DNA of 64,000 bases from Mycogone perniciosa (GCA_025331125.1 JAOALB010000024.1:62001-126000); one strand, 5' to 3'; positions 1 to 11,361 are shown, numbered from the stretch's first letter. A program made the numbers and translations. The notes: generated by a model from the letters alone, not told the origin.

Positions 1-2
1 CC

Positions 3-1418
3 GGCATACACACATCCCTAAATGCTCGTTGCTCCGTTATTGCGGCTGCGAACCCCATTTTTGGCCAGTATGATCCGCACAAGGATCCGCACAAGAACAT
101 TGCTCTTCCTGATTCTCTATTGTCCCGTTTTGATCTGTTGTTTGTCGTCACAGATGATATTGAGGATACGAGGGACCGGCAGGTGTCCGAGCATGTCCTG
201 CGTATGCATCGATACCGCCAAGCTGGCAGCGAAGAAGGCGCACCTGTTCGGGAACAAACCTCGCAATCGCTCGGTGTATCTGCTAATAGCCAGGTTGGAT
301 CGCAACGTCCGACAGATGTGTATGAGAAGTATGATGCCATGCTTCATGCAGGTGTCACTCGCACATCAGGCCGAGGCTCCAACAAGAAAACAGAGATTCT
401 GAGCATCCCGTTTATGAAGAAGTATATCCAATATGCCAAGACACGGATTAAGCCTGTCTTGACCCAAGAGGCCTCTGATCGTATCGCTGAGATCTATGTG
501 GGTCTTCGAAACGATGAAATGGAAGGTAATCAAAGACGTACAAGCCCTCTTACAGTCCGTACTCTTGAGACGATAATCCGGCTAGCTACGGCACACGCCA
601 AATCGCGTCTATCAAATCGGGTTGAGGAGCGAGACGCCGTGGCTGCGGAAGGGATCTTACGATTTGCACTCTTTAAGGAAGTCGTGGAGGATGACTCGCG
701 GAAGAAACGAAGGAGGACACAGGTAGCAGTCAGCTTAGCCTCATCCAGCGAGGAAAGCTCTGGAAATGATGACGACGAAAACGACGGCGAGAACTACCGT
801 GGCAGTCGACGAAGCCGAACTGCGTCTCGATACACAGCTACGCGTTTGCAGGCTGGAACCTCGAGGACAAATGGAGCAAATGGGGCCCAGGTTTCAAACC
901 ACCGACCCGAAGTGGCGCCAGAGGGGACAGATGTCCACAGCATCGCACGCCATCAATCTAACGACGATGCTCAGTCGGATCTCCGCACATCACAGACACA
1001 GACTTCCTTTGCCTCAACGATGCCGGCATCTCAGCTGCCCCCCCAGACCCAGGAAGAAACACAGGCTGAAGAAGATCTCGTCAACGAGGCTGCTAATTTG
1101 GTGATTGAGGATGCTCCCCTTAGCCCACAACGACTATTGACCTTCAGGACAACATTGGGGCAACTACTCAACACCAGCCTATTCGAAGATGATTCTGCTA
1201 CCTTAGATGCCGTTATTAGTGCCATCAATGAAAAAATTGGTGGTCGCGACGGGGGTGCTTATGACAAAGAGGAGGCTATCAAAGCACTCAAGAAGTTGGA
1301 AGAAGCAAATCATATCATGTAAGTTGAACGGCAAAGCAATAGCCGCCAGTAGCACGAATATTGTTAGCTAACGTGGACTCGAAGGTTTGCCGACGGCGAG
1401 CTTGTTTACAAGATCTAG
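3..1418 (+). CDS. mcm3: DNA replication licensing factor MCM3, C-terminal part (5' end outside window)
   Basis: MCM3 is one of the six subunits of the MCM2-7 replicative helicase, loaded on origins in the nucleus. The visible part begins inside the AAA+ domain: the frame is open from base 3 and reads ..NPIFGQYDPHKD.. and then the arginine-finger motif DSLLSRFDLLF (about bases 105-140). An acidic, Ser-rich linker and a C-terminal winged-helix region follow. The frame meets a TAA at 1320-1322, but this lies inside a GTAAGT donor at 1319. An intron 1319-1384, with a CTAAC branch site near 1368 and a GAAG acceptor, joins to a short last exon 1385-1418 that adds FADGELVYKI and a TAG stop. That ending resembles the MCM3 winged-helix tail. 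CDS: <3..1318, 1385..1418. The family is certain; the last exon is an inference from splice signals. Confidence 0.93.
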
Positions 1419-1649
1419 AATGATGAGACATGCGAGGAATCATTTTAACGGCGTCGTGGGCGTATCGGAAGCAAACGCTGATCAGGGATGGAGGAGCGGG
1501 TTGGAAAATGATGGGATGCATAGCTGTGTTTGAACTTGCGTACGACGAAAAAATTCATCTAGAGACAGCTGACGAAAGGACTGGGTGATGGAAAGCAGAC
1601 ATCCGAGTGTTGAAGCAAGGAACGACGAGTAATCTAAGTATAGTATGAA

Positions 1650-2989
1650 TCACAACCGCGCCTGGAACTCCTGCAGTCGGTCGAGCACATTATGTCCGTT
1701 CCATGTCTCACTACCGTCTTCATGTTGGGTTAAAATGGGCATGCCGACTTGCTCGATAGCGAAGCTAGCTGCGACAGATCCCCAGACAGCAGCACTGCTA
1801 TAAGCTTCACCTCGGGCTAGGGCGACAGCCAAGGCACCGAGGAAAGTATTACCACCGCCTGTGGGATCAATCACTTTTGAGCTATCCTGGTGATAGGCAG
1901 GAACCCAGCACTCGATGCCAGGGTCGATCTCTATCTCCTCGCGAACCACGAGACCGTCCTCATCCCGGAGCAGGTCAGCAAAAAGGGCGCTCATATCGGT
2001 GTCTGGCTGCAAACCACCTCTGCGATAGTCCTTGCGCCGGGTAGGTGCGGATCCCCGACCAGACCGGCGTCTCCTCCCACCGTTCTTGGCCACATAACAG
2101 CCCTTGTTGCCAGCGCGGATAACAAGGGTGTAAGACTGCAGGGGCATACTGGCCAAGAGTTGTTCGCACGCACGCTCGATGGCGTGAGTGGAGATTTCTC
2201 CCGTGTCTGGGTCAAGGCCATCGTCACCCATGAATCCGGCAAGCTCGACATGATTTGGGCTGCAAACATCGACGAGGGGTAGGGTGTTCGTGCAGTTGAG
2301 AAGTTCATCGGGCGTACATAGGTCAGGCACGGGCTCCCAAATGAATATAGGTTTGCAGTACGAGCCCGGCGGGGTGGCAGCCTTGCGGAGGGAAATGATG
2401 ACCGGCACCAACTCCTGGCATCGGGTTGGGGAGCAAATCAGATGAAAAGAGCGAGACTGCAGCAAGTCGGGAGTGAGATCCTGGGCAGTGATGCGCTTCT
2501 TTGGCGTCAGGTACTTGAATTCGCGTTTTCCCGCGGCATCCCCGTAGCCGTTCCATCCACGAGTGGTGAGTCGGTCCGGGTCGTGGCGGACGACAGCGGA
2601 AGTGCCCCAGCTATCGATGAGCGTGGACAGGGCAGGCGGAAAGTCGGAGCCTTGATCGACAAACCATCCAACGGTCGATGAGAGTGGCGCAGGAGAGAAG
2701 AGGCGTGCACCAAGGGCTGAGTAGGAGCCGGCTCCTCCGAGGACATCCCTGACGGGCGGTGTTGGGGGAACGAAATCGATATCATCTTGGCCGGAGGCGT
2801 GCGGACACGGCAGCTGGTCAGTGCCGGGTTGGGACGACAGAGAGCGTGTGTCGGGGATGTCTCACCGATGATGAACAGTCCCAGGGTGACGAAGTCTATG
2901 CCGGCGCGGTGCTCCAGCTGGTGGCTATTTTCGAGCCCATCACCATCTATTTTCGAGTCCATCACCTCGCCCTGCTGGTTTTCAGCCAT
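1650..2989 (-). CDS. mak32: MAK32-like PfkB-family carbohydrate kinase protein
   Basis: This is a 419-residue protein of the ribokinase/PfkB fold, closest to fungal Mak32, which in yeast is needed for stable L-A double-stranded RNA virus particles. Exons are 2989..2866 and 2785..1650; the intron has GTGAGA and CAAG ends. After splicing the N-terminus reads FVTLGLFIIDDIDF and then VLGGAGSYSALGARL, the usual PfkB N-terminal glycine motif. The C-terminal signature is DPTGGGNTFLGAL (about residues 348-360). In active PfkB kinases this segment is D-T-x-G-A-G-D with the last Asp as catalytic base; here that position is Asn. From memory the same change occurs in yeast Mak32, so sugar kinase activity should not be assumed. 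The start at 2989 gives a short acidic leader. It is the next gene after mcm3, in tail-to-tail orientation. Confidence 0.88.
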
Positions 2990-3885
2990 TGAATTGAATA
3001 TAAAGCTGGTTGATGAGCACCACCCCGAACTTTGCACCACACCATGTACGTGCGTATGCTGTGCTGGTTGTCAAGAGCAGCAACGTTCTTAGCAATGACA
3101 GGATGATGATGATGATGATAAGTGTAGTGTGTTGGAAGAGAATGGCGCCTTGAAAGACATATGTGAATGAAAACACACCTTGCCTGCCATGTTGCTCTTC
3201 TATCGTAAAGGAAAATAAATGCAAGGCGGAAATCAAGGTGACCTGGCTGGGTATCGCCAAGTAATATTAGATAGTAGTACTAACCTAGAAGGCCTACTAT
3301 TAATAACAGCTCCCATTCATAAATCTCGAGTACTACTTCAATTGGGCAGCGTATTCGTGTGCTAATAAGACTACATGCATGTGTTTGTTAAGGTTATAAA
3401 TTATGTGCAGATATAATACAAATGCTAACCCTCGATAGGAGCATACAGATGAAGGGCCCAGTTCCTGATGAATGTTAATGGAGATACTAGCTCCAATACT
3501 AATACTGTAGGTATCTGTGGAGTATTAGTATGTTAGTAATATTGAAGTCGGACTGGGTTGCAAGCTCACAACACCCCTTAGTTATCCACTACTTGATCGA
3601 TCGTCTGCCAACGAACATATTACTCGTAGGCATTCTTGTTGCTATTGCTCTTGTTGCGCCACAGCCCCCATTCGATTTGCCCCGTCGCTGCAGTGCTTTA
3701 CAGGTACCTGCGGTATTCATTAAAATTGCCGCCACACGAATCGACGTTGCCTGGTCGCAATCCGCAGTGCGACGCTTGCTTTGTGCCACAATCGCCAGCG
3801 AGTCTCATCCACAGGGTGGTATCTTATCAAGCCGCCTCGCTCACATCGCAAGTCTCTTTAGAGTCTTGAGCAATAAACCTTCGTC
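2990..3885. other. Intergenic, divergent promoters of MAK32-like and CAP genes
   Basis: No gene is supported in this roughly 900-base stretch. It holds a short (ATC/ATG)-rich tract near 3098-3120, AT-rich DNA from 3260 to 3530, and a CAT/CTT-rich leader just before the CAP start codon. The open frames seen here are short and look like chance. Confidence 0.6.
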
Positions 3886-5666
3886 ATGGCGGCCCAGAAT
3901 CATATGCACAATCTGACAACGCTTATCAAGCGGTATGGCCCTAACTGCAATTCTGTCACTCTCTTGCTCGGGACGTCATACATGCTAACCTCTTTGCCAG
4001 GCTTGAAGCTGCGACATCACGCCTCGAGGACATTGCTTCGTCAACCGAACTTCCAAAGGACGTTCCTGGTCTTGGCCAGCCCGTCGTGCCACCACCAGAT
4101 GCCTCAACTCCAACACCACCGTCCACCTCGAAACAGCCAGAAGAGCCACTCCCCGAGTCCATCGACGATTTCGATGTCTTCCTCAACACCACCGTCGACA
4201 AATATGTTAAGCTCAGCAACGACCTAGGGGGGCTCGTTGCCCAGCAAGTTCGTACTTGTCTATCCTGGCTCTGTCTTGAAACTAGGTCTCGGGAGCTAAT
4301 CAGTTTATTATTCAGGCTGCCGAAGTCCTCAAGGGGTTCCAGGAGCAACGTAAATTCCTACTCATCTCTACAAAGGCCATTAAGCCAGATGCCTCAGGAT
4401 CAAGCATGGCTATCTATCAAAACCTGCTTAAGCCTATCAACGAGGCTCTCATGGCCGTGACCGAGCTGAAGGACGCCAATCGCCCCGATCCGATGTACAC
4501 TCATTTGAGCTCTGTTGCAGATGGTATCATGGTATTGGCGTGGGTGACTGTTGATCATCGGCCCCTCACTCATGTTGAGGAATCTCTGGGCGCAGCCCAG
4601 TTCTTCGGTAACCGAGTGCTCAAGGAACAGAAGGACAAGTACGATGGATGGTATAATCGTTGAGTCTGTTGAGTGGCTAACCCTCAGTACAGGGACTCCA
4701 AGCAAGTCGACTGGATTCAGTCTTTCTACCAAATCTTTCGCGATCTCAGCACATATGTTAAACGATACCACGCCTCCGGGGTCGCCTGGAACCCTAGAGG
4801 AGATCCAGCAGATGATGTTGCTAGCTCGCTTTCCTCAGCAGCCCCTACGAGTGGTGCCCCCCCGCCGCCGCCGCCGCCTGGCCCTCCTCCAGTCCTTGAT
4901 ATCCAGGCTGAGAAAGCACCACCCGCATCTCTTGGAGGTTTTGGGGCGGTTTTTTCAGAACTGAATCAGGGCGAGTCTGTCACTAAAGGCCTACGGAAAG
5001 TCGACAAATCAGAAATGACGCACAAAAACCTAGCTCTTCGCGCGGGATCAACAGTGTCTAACGCGTCGTCACGAACAAAAAGTCCAGCGCCAGGGAAAAA
5101 GCCCAAACCGGAAAGCATGAGAGTTAAGAAACCAGCCACAAAGATTCTCGAAGGCCACAAGTGGACAGTTGTATGGCACCTCACCAGGATGACGTCGTCA
5201 GTTTTGACTAAATGAATGATAGGAAAATTTCGACAAGGAACCTCAACCAGTGGAAATCGAGGCCTCTCTTACCCACTCCGTGCTAATTAGCAGATGTAAT
5301 AACACGACTGTTGTCATCAAGGGTAAAGCAAATCAAGTTACTGTCGAAAACTCAACCCGACTGTCTCTTGTCGTCGATACCCTAGTTTCAACCGTCGATG
5401 TTGTGAAGGCCAACAACTTCGCACTGCAAGTACTTGGTACCGTACCCGCCGTCATGATGGATCAGATTGATGGTGCCCAAATTTACTTCAGCAAAGAGAG
5501 CTCCGGCGCCAAGCTATTCACCAGCAAATGCTCGAGCATCAACCTCAACGTCCTGGCTGGTCCAGATGACGACTACAAAGAGGTGCCATTGCCATCACAA
5601 ATATGCTCCTACTATGATGAGGAAAAGGGCGACTTGGTAAATGAGATCGTCGCCCACGCTGGCTAG
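3886..5666 (+). CDS. cap1: Adenylyl cyclase-associated protein CAP/Srv2
   Basis: CAP/Srv2 recycles cofilin-bound ADP-actin and, in fungi, binds adenylyl cyclase downstream of Ras. Five exons, 3886..3932, 4001..4247, 4316..4650, 4693..5170 and 5223..5666, give 516 residues. The N-terminal helical-folded domain (..ATSRLEDIASSTELP.., ..HRPLTHVEESLGAAQFF..) is followed by a poly-proline P1 stretch near base 4860, a basic linker, and the C-terminal CARP beta-helix (..VVIKGKANQVTVENSTRL.., ..GAQIYFSKESSGAKLF..), ending EIVAHAG. Intron 3 is only 42 nt. Its acceptor is chosen as TACAG at 4692 because this alone keeps the frame and gives ..KYDGWDSKQVDW... The last intron joins KWTV to ENFDKEPQP, which matches the KW-x-V-EN motif of the family. 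Confidence 0.95.
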
Positions 5667-6121
5667 GTACATGGGAAGGGGTTTCATGCTGTCACCGATC
5701 TTTCCGTGTATGGTGACTACATAGACGCACATATATACTATATACATACAAACATGATATATGTGATAATATTTAGTTTCTATGTTTATGTTAGTAGATT
5801 TCAATTGCAACTATACCCAGCATTTGCTTGCCACCGCTTCCCCATCAGAGAATCCTCTAACGCTTGACCTCTCTCACCACAGCAATGTTAAATGACCGCG
5901 AACTGCCGAGGGGTACAGTATGTCACTGCGTGTCACTGCATATCGGTGCTTGGTGATAAAAGTCATGCTTAACAGACAAAGCCAGAGATGGAGAAGCCGG
6001 GGCAACGCGTATTACTACATCCACGAACATCTGAATTCGCTTTCCGGTGTCTGTTGTAAACAACTACTTTGGCAACTGAACCGAGGCCGCGTTCCGCTAA
6101 GAGTGACTGGCGACGATGACT
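5667..6121. other. Intergenic, convergent 3' ends of CAP and carnitine acetyltransferase
   Basis: About 455 bases between two stop codons. It contains an AT-rich stretch with repeated TATA/ATAC steps at 5725-5800. No coding or RNA gene is recognised. Confidence 0.6.
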
Positions 6122-8218
6122 TTATAACTTGGCTTTGGGTGATTCGATGGTAGGAACCAACAGGTCGCGCATATCGGAAGCGGCTTCATTTAGATAGTGG
6201 CTCATTCGATCACTCCCCAGACCCTTGGACACGACGTTGAAGTTGATGCTATTTTTTATGTCAGCATGTTCCGTTTGACGATGTGTCAATATGCCTTACC
6301 TATTCTCATTGATCATGTAGGCAATGCCGAAACCGCCATCGATCACCTGACTCCAACCATAGCCATTGAAGAACTCGGAGCTTAGCTGTGATGTGGAAAG
6401 ATACCAAGAGGACGAGTATCCGTAGGCAGGGTCCTTATAGATGGCGGGGAGTTCTTGGCCAGGCTCGAGGAGCTTCTTCAGTCCAAACAGGTGCCTGTCA
6501 ACGCCCTTACCGTCTGACGCGGCGGAAATGTACTCGATGTGTGCGTCGACGGCTTTGCGGAAGAGATCAACTCGCATCTTGTCGTCGGCGTCTAGGTCTG
6601 CCATGGACTTGCACCAAGCGACCGACTCGTCCGAAACCGTGCGGCAAGTCTCGGTGCGGCCAAGTTGGAAGCGCCGAGTGGCCGCAGATTCGTATGTGGG
6701 GCGGTTCTTGCCGTACATCTTAAGGTAGGCCAGCTGGATAATCATCTGAACATAGGCATCAGGCGAGCATTTGAACTTCTTGATAAGACCCTTCCCGTAG
6801 CCCTGGTAGGCTTGGACGGCCAGTTGGTGCTGACCAATGACGGTTTGAAAATCGGCAATGGCGCGATCAATCTCAGCCTGGATTTTCGGCGTGATGTCGA
6901 ACTCGATCAGCTGGGGCTCGGGCAAGTCGGAGCGGACTGTCGGGTCAGAAAAGTCGAGCTTGTTGCCGAAAATTAAGGCATTGGTGTAGTCGTTCAGGCG
7001 ATGAGTTGGAGTGCCGTCCATCATGGAGTGCTCACCCATAAAACCTGAGGTGCCATTGTCGTTGATAATAAACTGCAGGGGCTTGTCATACCATCGATTA
7101 GCGCCATCGCCATGCCAATACTGGTGGGCGCGCTCCTCAAGGGTGATGGGAGAAGCGTCATCCAGGCAGACGACGAATGAGGCCGACTCGATGGCCTCAA
7201 GAGCCGCCTTATTTCGAGGGCTGGCTCCTATCAAAACCTCACGGGCATCAGCCCAGACATCACGATTCTCTGAAGTCAGGGCACCGACGGGAGACACGCG
7301 CTGGGCGACTTCGTAGACTCGGCGAAACTGGTGTTCGAGCTCAGATATGTTGAGCTGCTTACCAGAAGACTCGTGAGGAATCTTGAAGAACTGGTTCTTG
7401 CGGATTGCAATGATATGCTTGTGCTCTGCATGGGGGAACTTGACAGGGTAATCAGCTGGCCGGGACGCAACGCGACTCGCATTGAACATCCACTTGTAAC
7501 TGTCCATACAGATGGGCAGTTTCTTCATGTATTCGGGTTCAAGAGTGCCGGCATCCACGAGCTTCTTGAACTCTAGAACAGCAGTGGTGATAGCAGCTGC
7601 ACGCTTCGCGGGATCCCGGCGTTTGCGGTCGTCTCGGTGCGAGTAGAAATAGCTGACATATGGTACGACGGGATCCCGATAGCTCAGATAGGCGGCATCA
7701 TTCCACCAATCGTACATCCAATTCTTTGTCTCAGGGTCCTCGCGTCGTGCGATGAGCTTGTCCTGGAGCTTGCAGCCGGCGCCGCCAGGCTTAATAAATT
7801 CCTCAACAGCTGTTTTACTGGCCTTATATTCGGCCGGGGAGAGAATAGGCTGTAGGCTCTTGAGATATCGCTTGGCGGTCTCTTCTAGAGTCGGCACGGG
7901 TAGGCGAGGAAGTGACTCCTGGAACCTCAGCATGGGACCCTTTGATTTGTTCTCGACATAGCCTAGCAACAGAGCGATTAATCAGCACAATTGGTTGAAG
8001 CAGGGGCCAGGGAAGCGGCAAGCGTACCAGAGGGGAGTGAGCTGTTGTTACGTTTAGTCGGGGCCATGATGATGCGATGCTGTTGCTTTCGGCAAGAGTG
8101 TGGTTAGCATGGTGGACCGATGCGTATATTAAGGAAATGGAAGAGGATGACCAACCGTGGGCACCGTAACTCGTCGAAGGATACTCCTTGATGCGTGAGA
8201 GCGGAGGGACGTCAACAT
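6122..8218 (-). CDS. cat2: Carnitine O-acetyltransferase, mitochondrial/peroxisomal
   Basis: The enzyme transfers acetyl groups between CoA and carnitine so that acetyl units can cross organelle membranes during growth on fatty acids or acetate. Exons: 8218..8156, 8085..8028, 7962..6300 and 6248..6122 (636 residues from the upstream ATG). The catalytic His lies in GEHSMMDGTP (about residue 352), and the choline/carnitine acyltransferase core covers most of exon 3. The last exon, after a 51-nt intron, ends in Ala-Lys-Leu, a PTS1 peroxisomal signal. A second ATG at 8067 would give a shorter form starting MAPTKRNNSS. The upstream first exon encodes a 21-residue leader with five Arg, one His, several Ser and no acidic residue (MLTSLRSHAS..), typical of a mitochondrial presequence, and splices in frame. 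Two forms from one gene are therefore likely. Yeast Cat2 and Aspergillus AcuJ are known to be dual-targeted. Confidence 0.94.
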
Positions 8219-8260
8219 GGCCAATGGCTCTCTTAGGGAAGAAGCAAGCGAAAGAGGACT

Positions 8261-8266
8261 CCGAGG
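8261..8266 (-). promoter_or_regulatory. CCTCGG motif upstream of carnitine acetyltransferase (possible FarA/FarB site)
   Basis: CCGAGG on the plus strand, read as CCTCGG toward the gene, about 45 bases before the upstream start codon at 8218. CCTCGG is the core bound by fungal fatty-acid regulators FarA and FarB. The match to the core is seen directly; function is inferred. Confidence 0.35.
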
Positions 8267-8586
8267 TGCGGCACGAGGAGGAGGAGGATTATATTGTGTC
8301 GACGGGGAGTCCGGAGTACGGGTGGTCCGTTCAGAGGCGACACCGCGCGCGCGTCTTTTTGATTAAATCAAACCTGGTCACTGCGTTTGATATTGCTGGG
8401 CCCAGTACGGAGTACGGAAGTGGCTATTTTAATAGTAATGCAGCAAAAAGTCGTGCTGAGGGACTCCAAGGGAGATACGATAGCCACATGCTCATCCCAG
8501 ATGACCCAGACGAGGCATGGCGTTGTCAAAGCCGACGGCTAGCCCCCCTGTTCTGCCCCACCATCCCCGGAACTGGCCTCCACCAG

Positions 8587-8592
8587 CCGAGG
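8587..8592 (-). promoter_or_regulatory. CCTCGG motif, second copy upstream of carnitine acetyltransferase
   Basis: Second CCGAGG/CCTCGG core, about 370 bases upstream of the start codon at 8218. See the first copy for the basis of the call. Confidence 0.35.
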
Positions 8593-8702
8593 TTATTGTT
8601 GAAGTTACCGGCAAAGCAGTGACACCCCATGCCAAGCAAGGAGCCCACAACGGTGGCCTGCACATTTCCCATTCTTGTTCCAATATGCGCGCTTCCTCAC
8701 GT

Positions 8703-8708
8703 CCGAGG
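8703..8708 (-). promoter_or_regulatory. CCTCGG motif, third copy upstream of carnitine acetyltransferase
   Basis: Third CCGAGG/CCTCGG core, about 485 bases upstream of the start codon. Three copies in 500 bases exceeds the roughly 0.25 expected by chance for a 6-mer counted on both strands. Confidence 0.35.
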
Positions 8709-9166
8709 CCGTGACTCCCACATTATATTTTACCACCTACCTTGTTGAATAAATTCCATTCGTTCACTGATTGGGCTGTGGGTAATTATGTGTTTTCCTT
8801 CCGCCCATCCGTTTGGCTATCTATCTTGAATTCAAGAAGGACCTTGGTTGTGTGCGAGTACGCCTCAACAATAAATCACTGATTTTTGGCAATTATTACT
8901 GTTCACCAAGACACTCAAGCTAACAGTGCTATACATCCTGTGAATTACAATACAGACGGGCTGCCTTGACGCAAATTCCCCCAACTAAAAACCAGGGAAA
9001 CTCTTGATATTGTTACATATCCCCCAACTCCCAGTACCCAGCGCTACTCGAGCGATTGAACCTCGCCACCGAAGTCTTCGCATTATGTCTTTTGTCCGAC
9101 TCTGTCCCGGACAAACCAGACTTGCCATACCCTACCCAACCTGACTTGTATCGACTCTTGACCCTC

Positions 9167-11361
9167 CTATGCCTCGAAACTCTTGACTTGGCCGTTGCTA
9201 CTCGGCGGCTGTGCCAATTGTCCCTCGTTCAACGCCTGGAAGCTCAGTCTCTCGCCGTCCATGGTGATTTCTTGAGCCATCCGCGCCCCTTGCTCGCCTC
9301 CAACCTCCGCAGCTGTCTTTAACACTTCCTGGACACCCCGCACCCGTCGCCTGAAGGCGAGCCTATCCAAGAATAGTTGTTGTCGGCCCCGCTCCAATTC
9401 TCGCCGCTCCTCCCGTAGTATAGCTTCCATTTCGTTGAAATACTTCAGCTTCAACTCTAGTTTCTGAAGCATCACGTTAGAAGCCGCGGAGACTAGTCGT
9501 GTCATCTCGCGTTCTTCATGTGACGCAAAGCCTGCTGCTCGTGCCCCGATTGATGCCAACGGGATTGACGCAAGAGATGTCCTCGTAGTCGTGGTTGTGG
9601 TCGTTGTGGTTGTCATCGTCACCTGCCGAGCATCCACTTCCATTGAATCTCCCTTATCGTTATCCTTGTCTTTCCCATTGGTTTGTGTCTTATCACCAGC
9701 TTGACTGCTACCGTCCAATTGCCTGCGTAGATTTCGTTTCAATTCATCGGCAGACTTGTTCGCCGCAGCCGCAGTGCTTGCGGGATCTGCCAAACTGGCC
9801 AGGAAACCGACCACTGACATTACTGGATTGTCAACTTGACTGAAGGGAAGATGACCATGCTGACTGCCCAACATTGACAGGCCTGTCGGCGCATTGATCG
9901 GTATCTCTGAATCCAGATACTTCTCTTCAATATCCAGTTGTAGGAATTGAAGCACGCATTCCTCTCGTGTTCGGGTCCCCACATGCTCGGCAATTTCGCC
10001 CCAATCGTCGTCAAATCTTTCAAGTCCTTCGAGAAGGCGCAAAATTTCTGCATCCGTCCACGGGGCGTCACGGTCAAGGATAGACGTATATGTTGGGTTT
10101 TCCATCTTGGAGTACATGCTCGAGGTATGATTCGCAGGTAATCGACCCTCTGTAAAGCAGTTGGGGCAAAGGTCGAACTTGGCCTTTGAGTTTGCGTCCG
10201 TTTGAGTACTGTGATAGTATATTCGGGTACAGTCATTTCCACATTGGTGACAATTGACCTTCACAATAGGTGATTTGGTTGTATCTTCTGTGGCTGAGAT
10301 ACCGTTGCTGGTCGACGTCTCACCATTTGGTCTACTCTCCGTCTTGTTGACCGAAGTTCCCTTGGCACTGGCTTCATAGATGTTCCGCCCGATTTCTAGG
10401 TTAAGATCTCCCTTGGTTGGAAGAGAGACGCTGGCCTTATTCTCTGTGTCGTGATTCTTCTTTCCTTCCAATACCATGGGGTCTGCTGACGGCTGCCAAG
10501 GTTGAAGCCCACGAGGAGTGTCGCAAATAATTTTGAAATGTCCCGTGAATGGTGGTCCTACATGCGAGGGTCGTTGGTCTGCATCCACCTATATGCAACA
10601 TGTTAGATAGAGACCCAAACAGAATCGCCACAGATTTAAGCACCTGGTAGTTTATCAAGCCCCATTGCTCGAGAAAAGCGTGCACACGCATAATGGCACA
10701 CACATCACCTGCTAGGTTGCGGCGGCAGGCTGTGACAGTCAAGTACTCAACTGGATTGAGACGGTAGGTGTTAATCATGAAATCGCGGTAATCTTTATAC
10801 ACGGCTGGCGTTTTGCTTCTGTTGCGATTATTAAAGAACTCGGCCATGGCCTTGCGTTCAATGTCGTGGATGGTGTTCATGTCGAACCAAGTGCTGTAGC
10901 TTGGCAAGATAATCGCATGTGTCTGAGAGATTAGGTGCTCCCTAGCCGCAGACTCGATTGTTTCCTTTGACTTCACATCATGTTCACCATTCGCAACGGT
11001 AGCACCATCCCCTGAACTGGTTGCGTCCTTGGACTCGTTGGGCGCATCTCCCATCTCTTCGTCAGCACGGATAGTGTTCTCGGCAGCGGCTCCATCCAGT
11101 CCATCGAGCAGGCCATCAGATGTGGCGCCCAGACCAGGAGTCTCACTGTCTTGCTTAATGCCATGATTTGTCGGCCCTTCAGACATTTGGACATCTAGCA
11201 AAATGTCTTAGCTTGGTCCGGGCTACCTCGTGAATTTTTTAATACAAACCTTGGGCATTTAGTGTGCCAGTACTTGATTGCAGTGGTGGTTGCGCAAGTA
11301 TGGCGTTGCTGTTTGGTGATGTCGCGCTACCAGGAGATCCATATGCCGTAAGATCTTCCAT
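9167..11361 (-). CDS. rsc8: SWI/SNF or RSC chromatin remodeller subunit, Rsc8/Swi3 type
   Basis: A core scaffold subunit of the SWI/SNF or RSC nucleosome remodelling complexes in the nucleus. Exons 11361..11250, 11194..10644 and 10588..9167 give 694 residues. Domains in order: an acidic N-terminal region; a SWIRM domain (..ILPSYSTWFDMNTIHDIERK.. to ..VHAFLEQWGLINYQV..); a ZZ-like zinc finger (CHQCGNDC..CPNC); a SANT/Myb domain (WTDAEILRLLEGLERF..EECVLQFLQL); and a long C-terminal coiled coil (LKYFNEMEAILREERREL..). A run of about ten threonines lies between SANT and the coiled coil. Rsc8 and Swi3/Ssr paralogues share this architecture and I cannot separate them firmly. The start codon at 11359-11361 opens a short exon (MEDLTAYGSPGS..) before a GTTTGT donor. 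Confidence 0.92.

Larger units (their letters stand above)
8219..9166. other. Intergenic, carnitine acetyltransferase promoter and RSC8 3' side
   Basis: No gene is supported. The part nearest 8218 is the promoter of carnitine acetyltransferase with three CCTCGG cores. The copy AGTACGGAGTACGGA near 8404 belongs to the dispersed TACGGAGTA family. The rest, 8720-9166, is AT-richer and featureless to my reading. Confidence 0.6.

Noticed and set aside
8188..8622. Plus-strand ORF of 144 codons upstream of carnitine acetyltransferase
   Set aside because: It is antisense to the leader exon and promoter, with no domain and composition like non-coding DNA.
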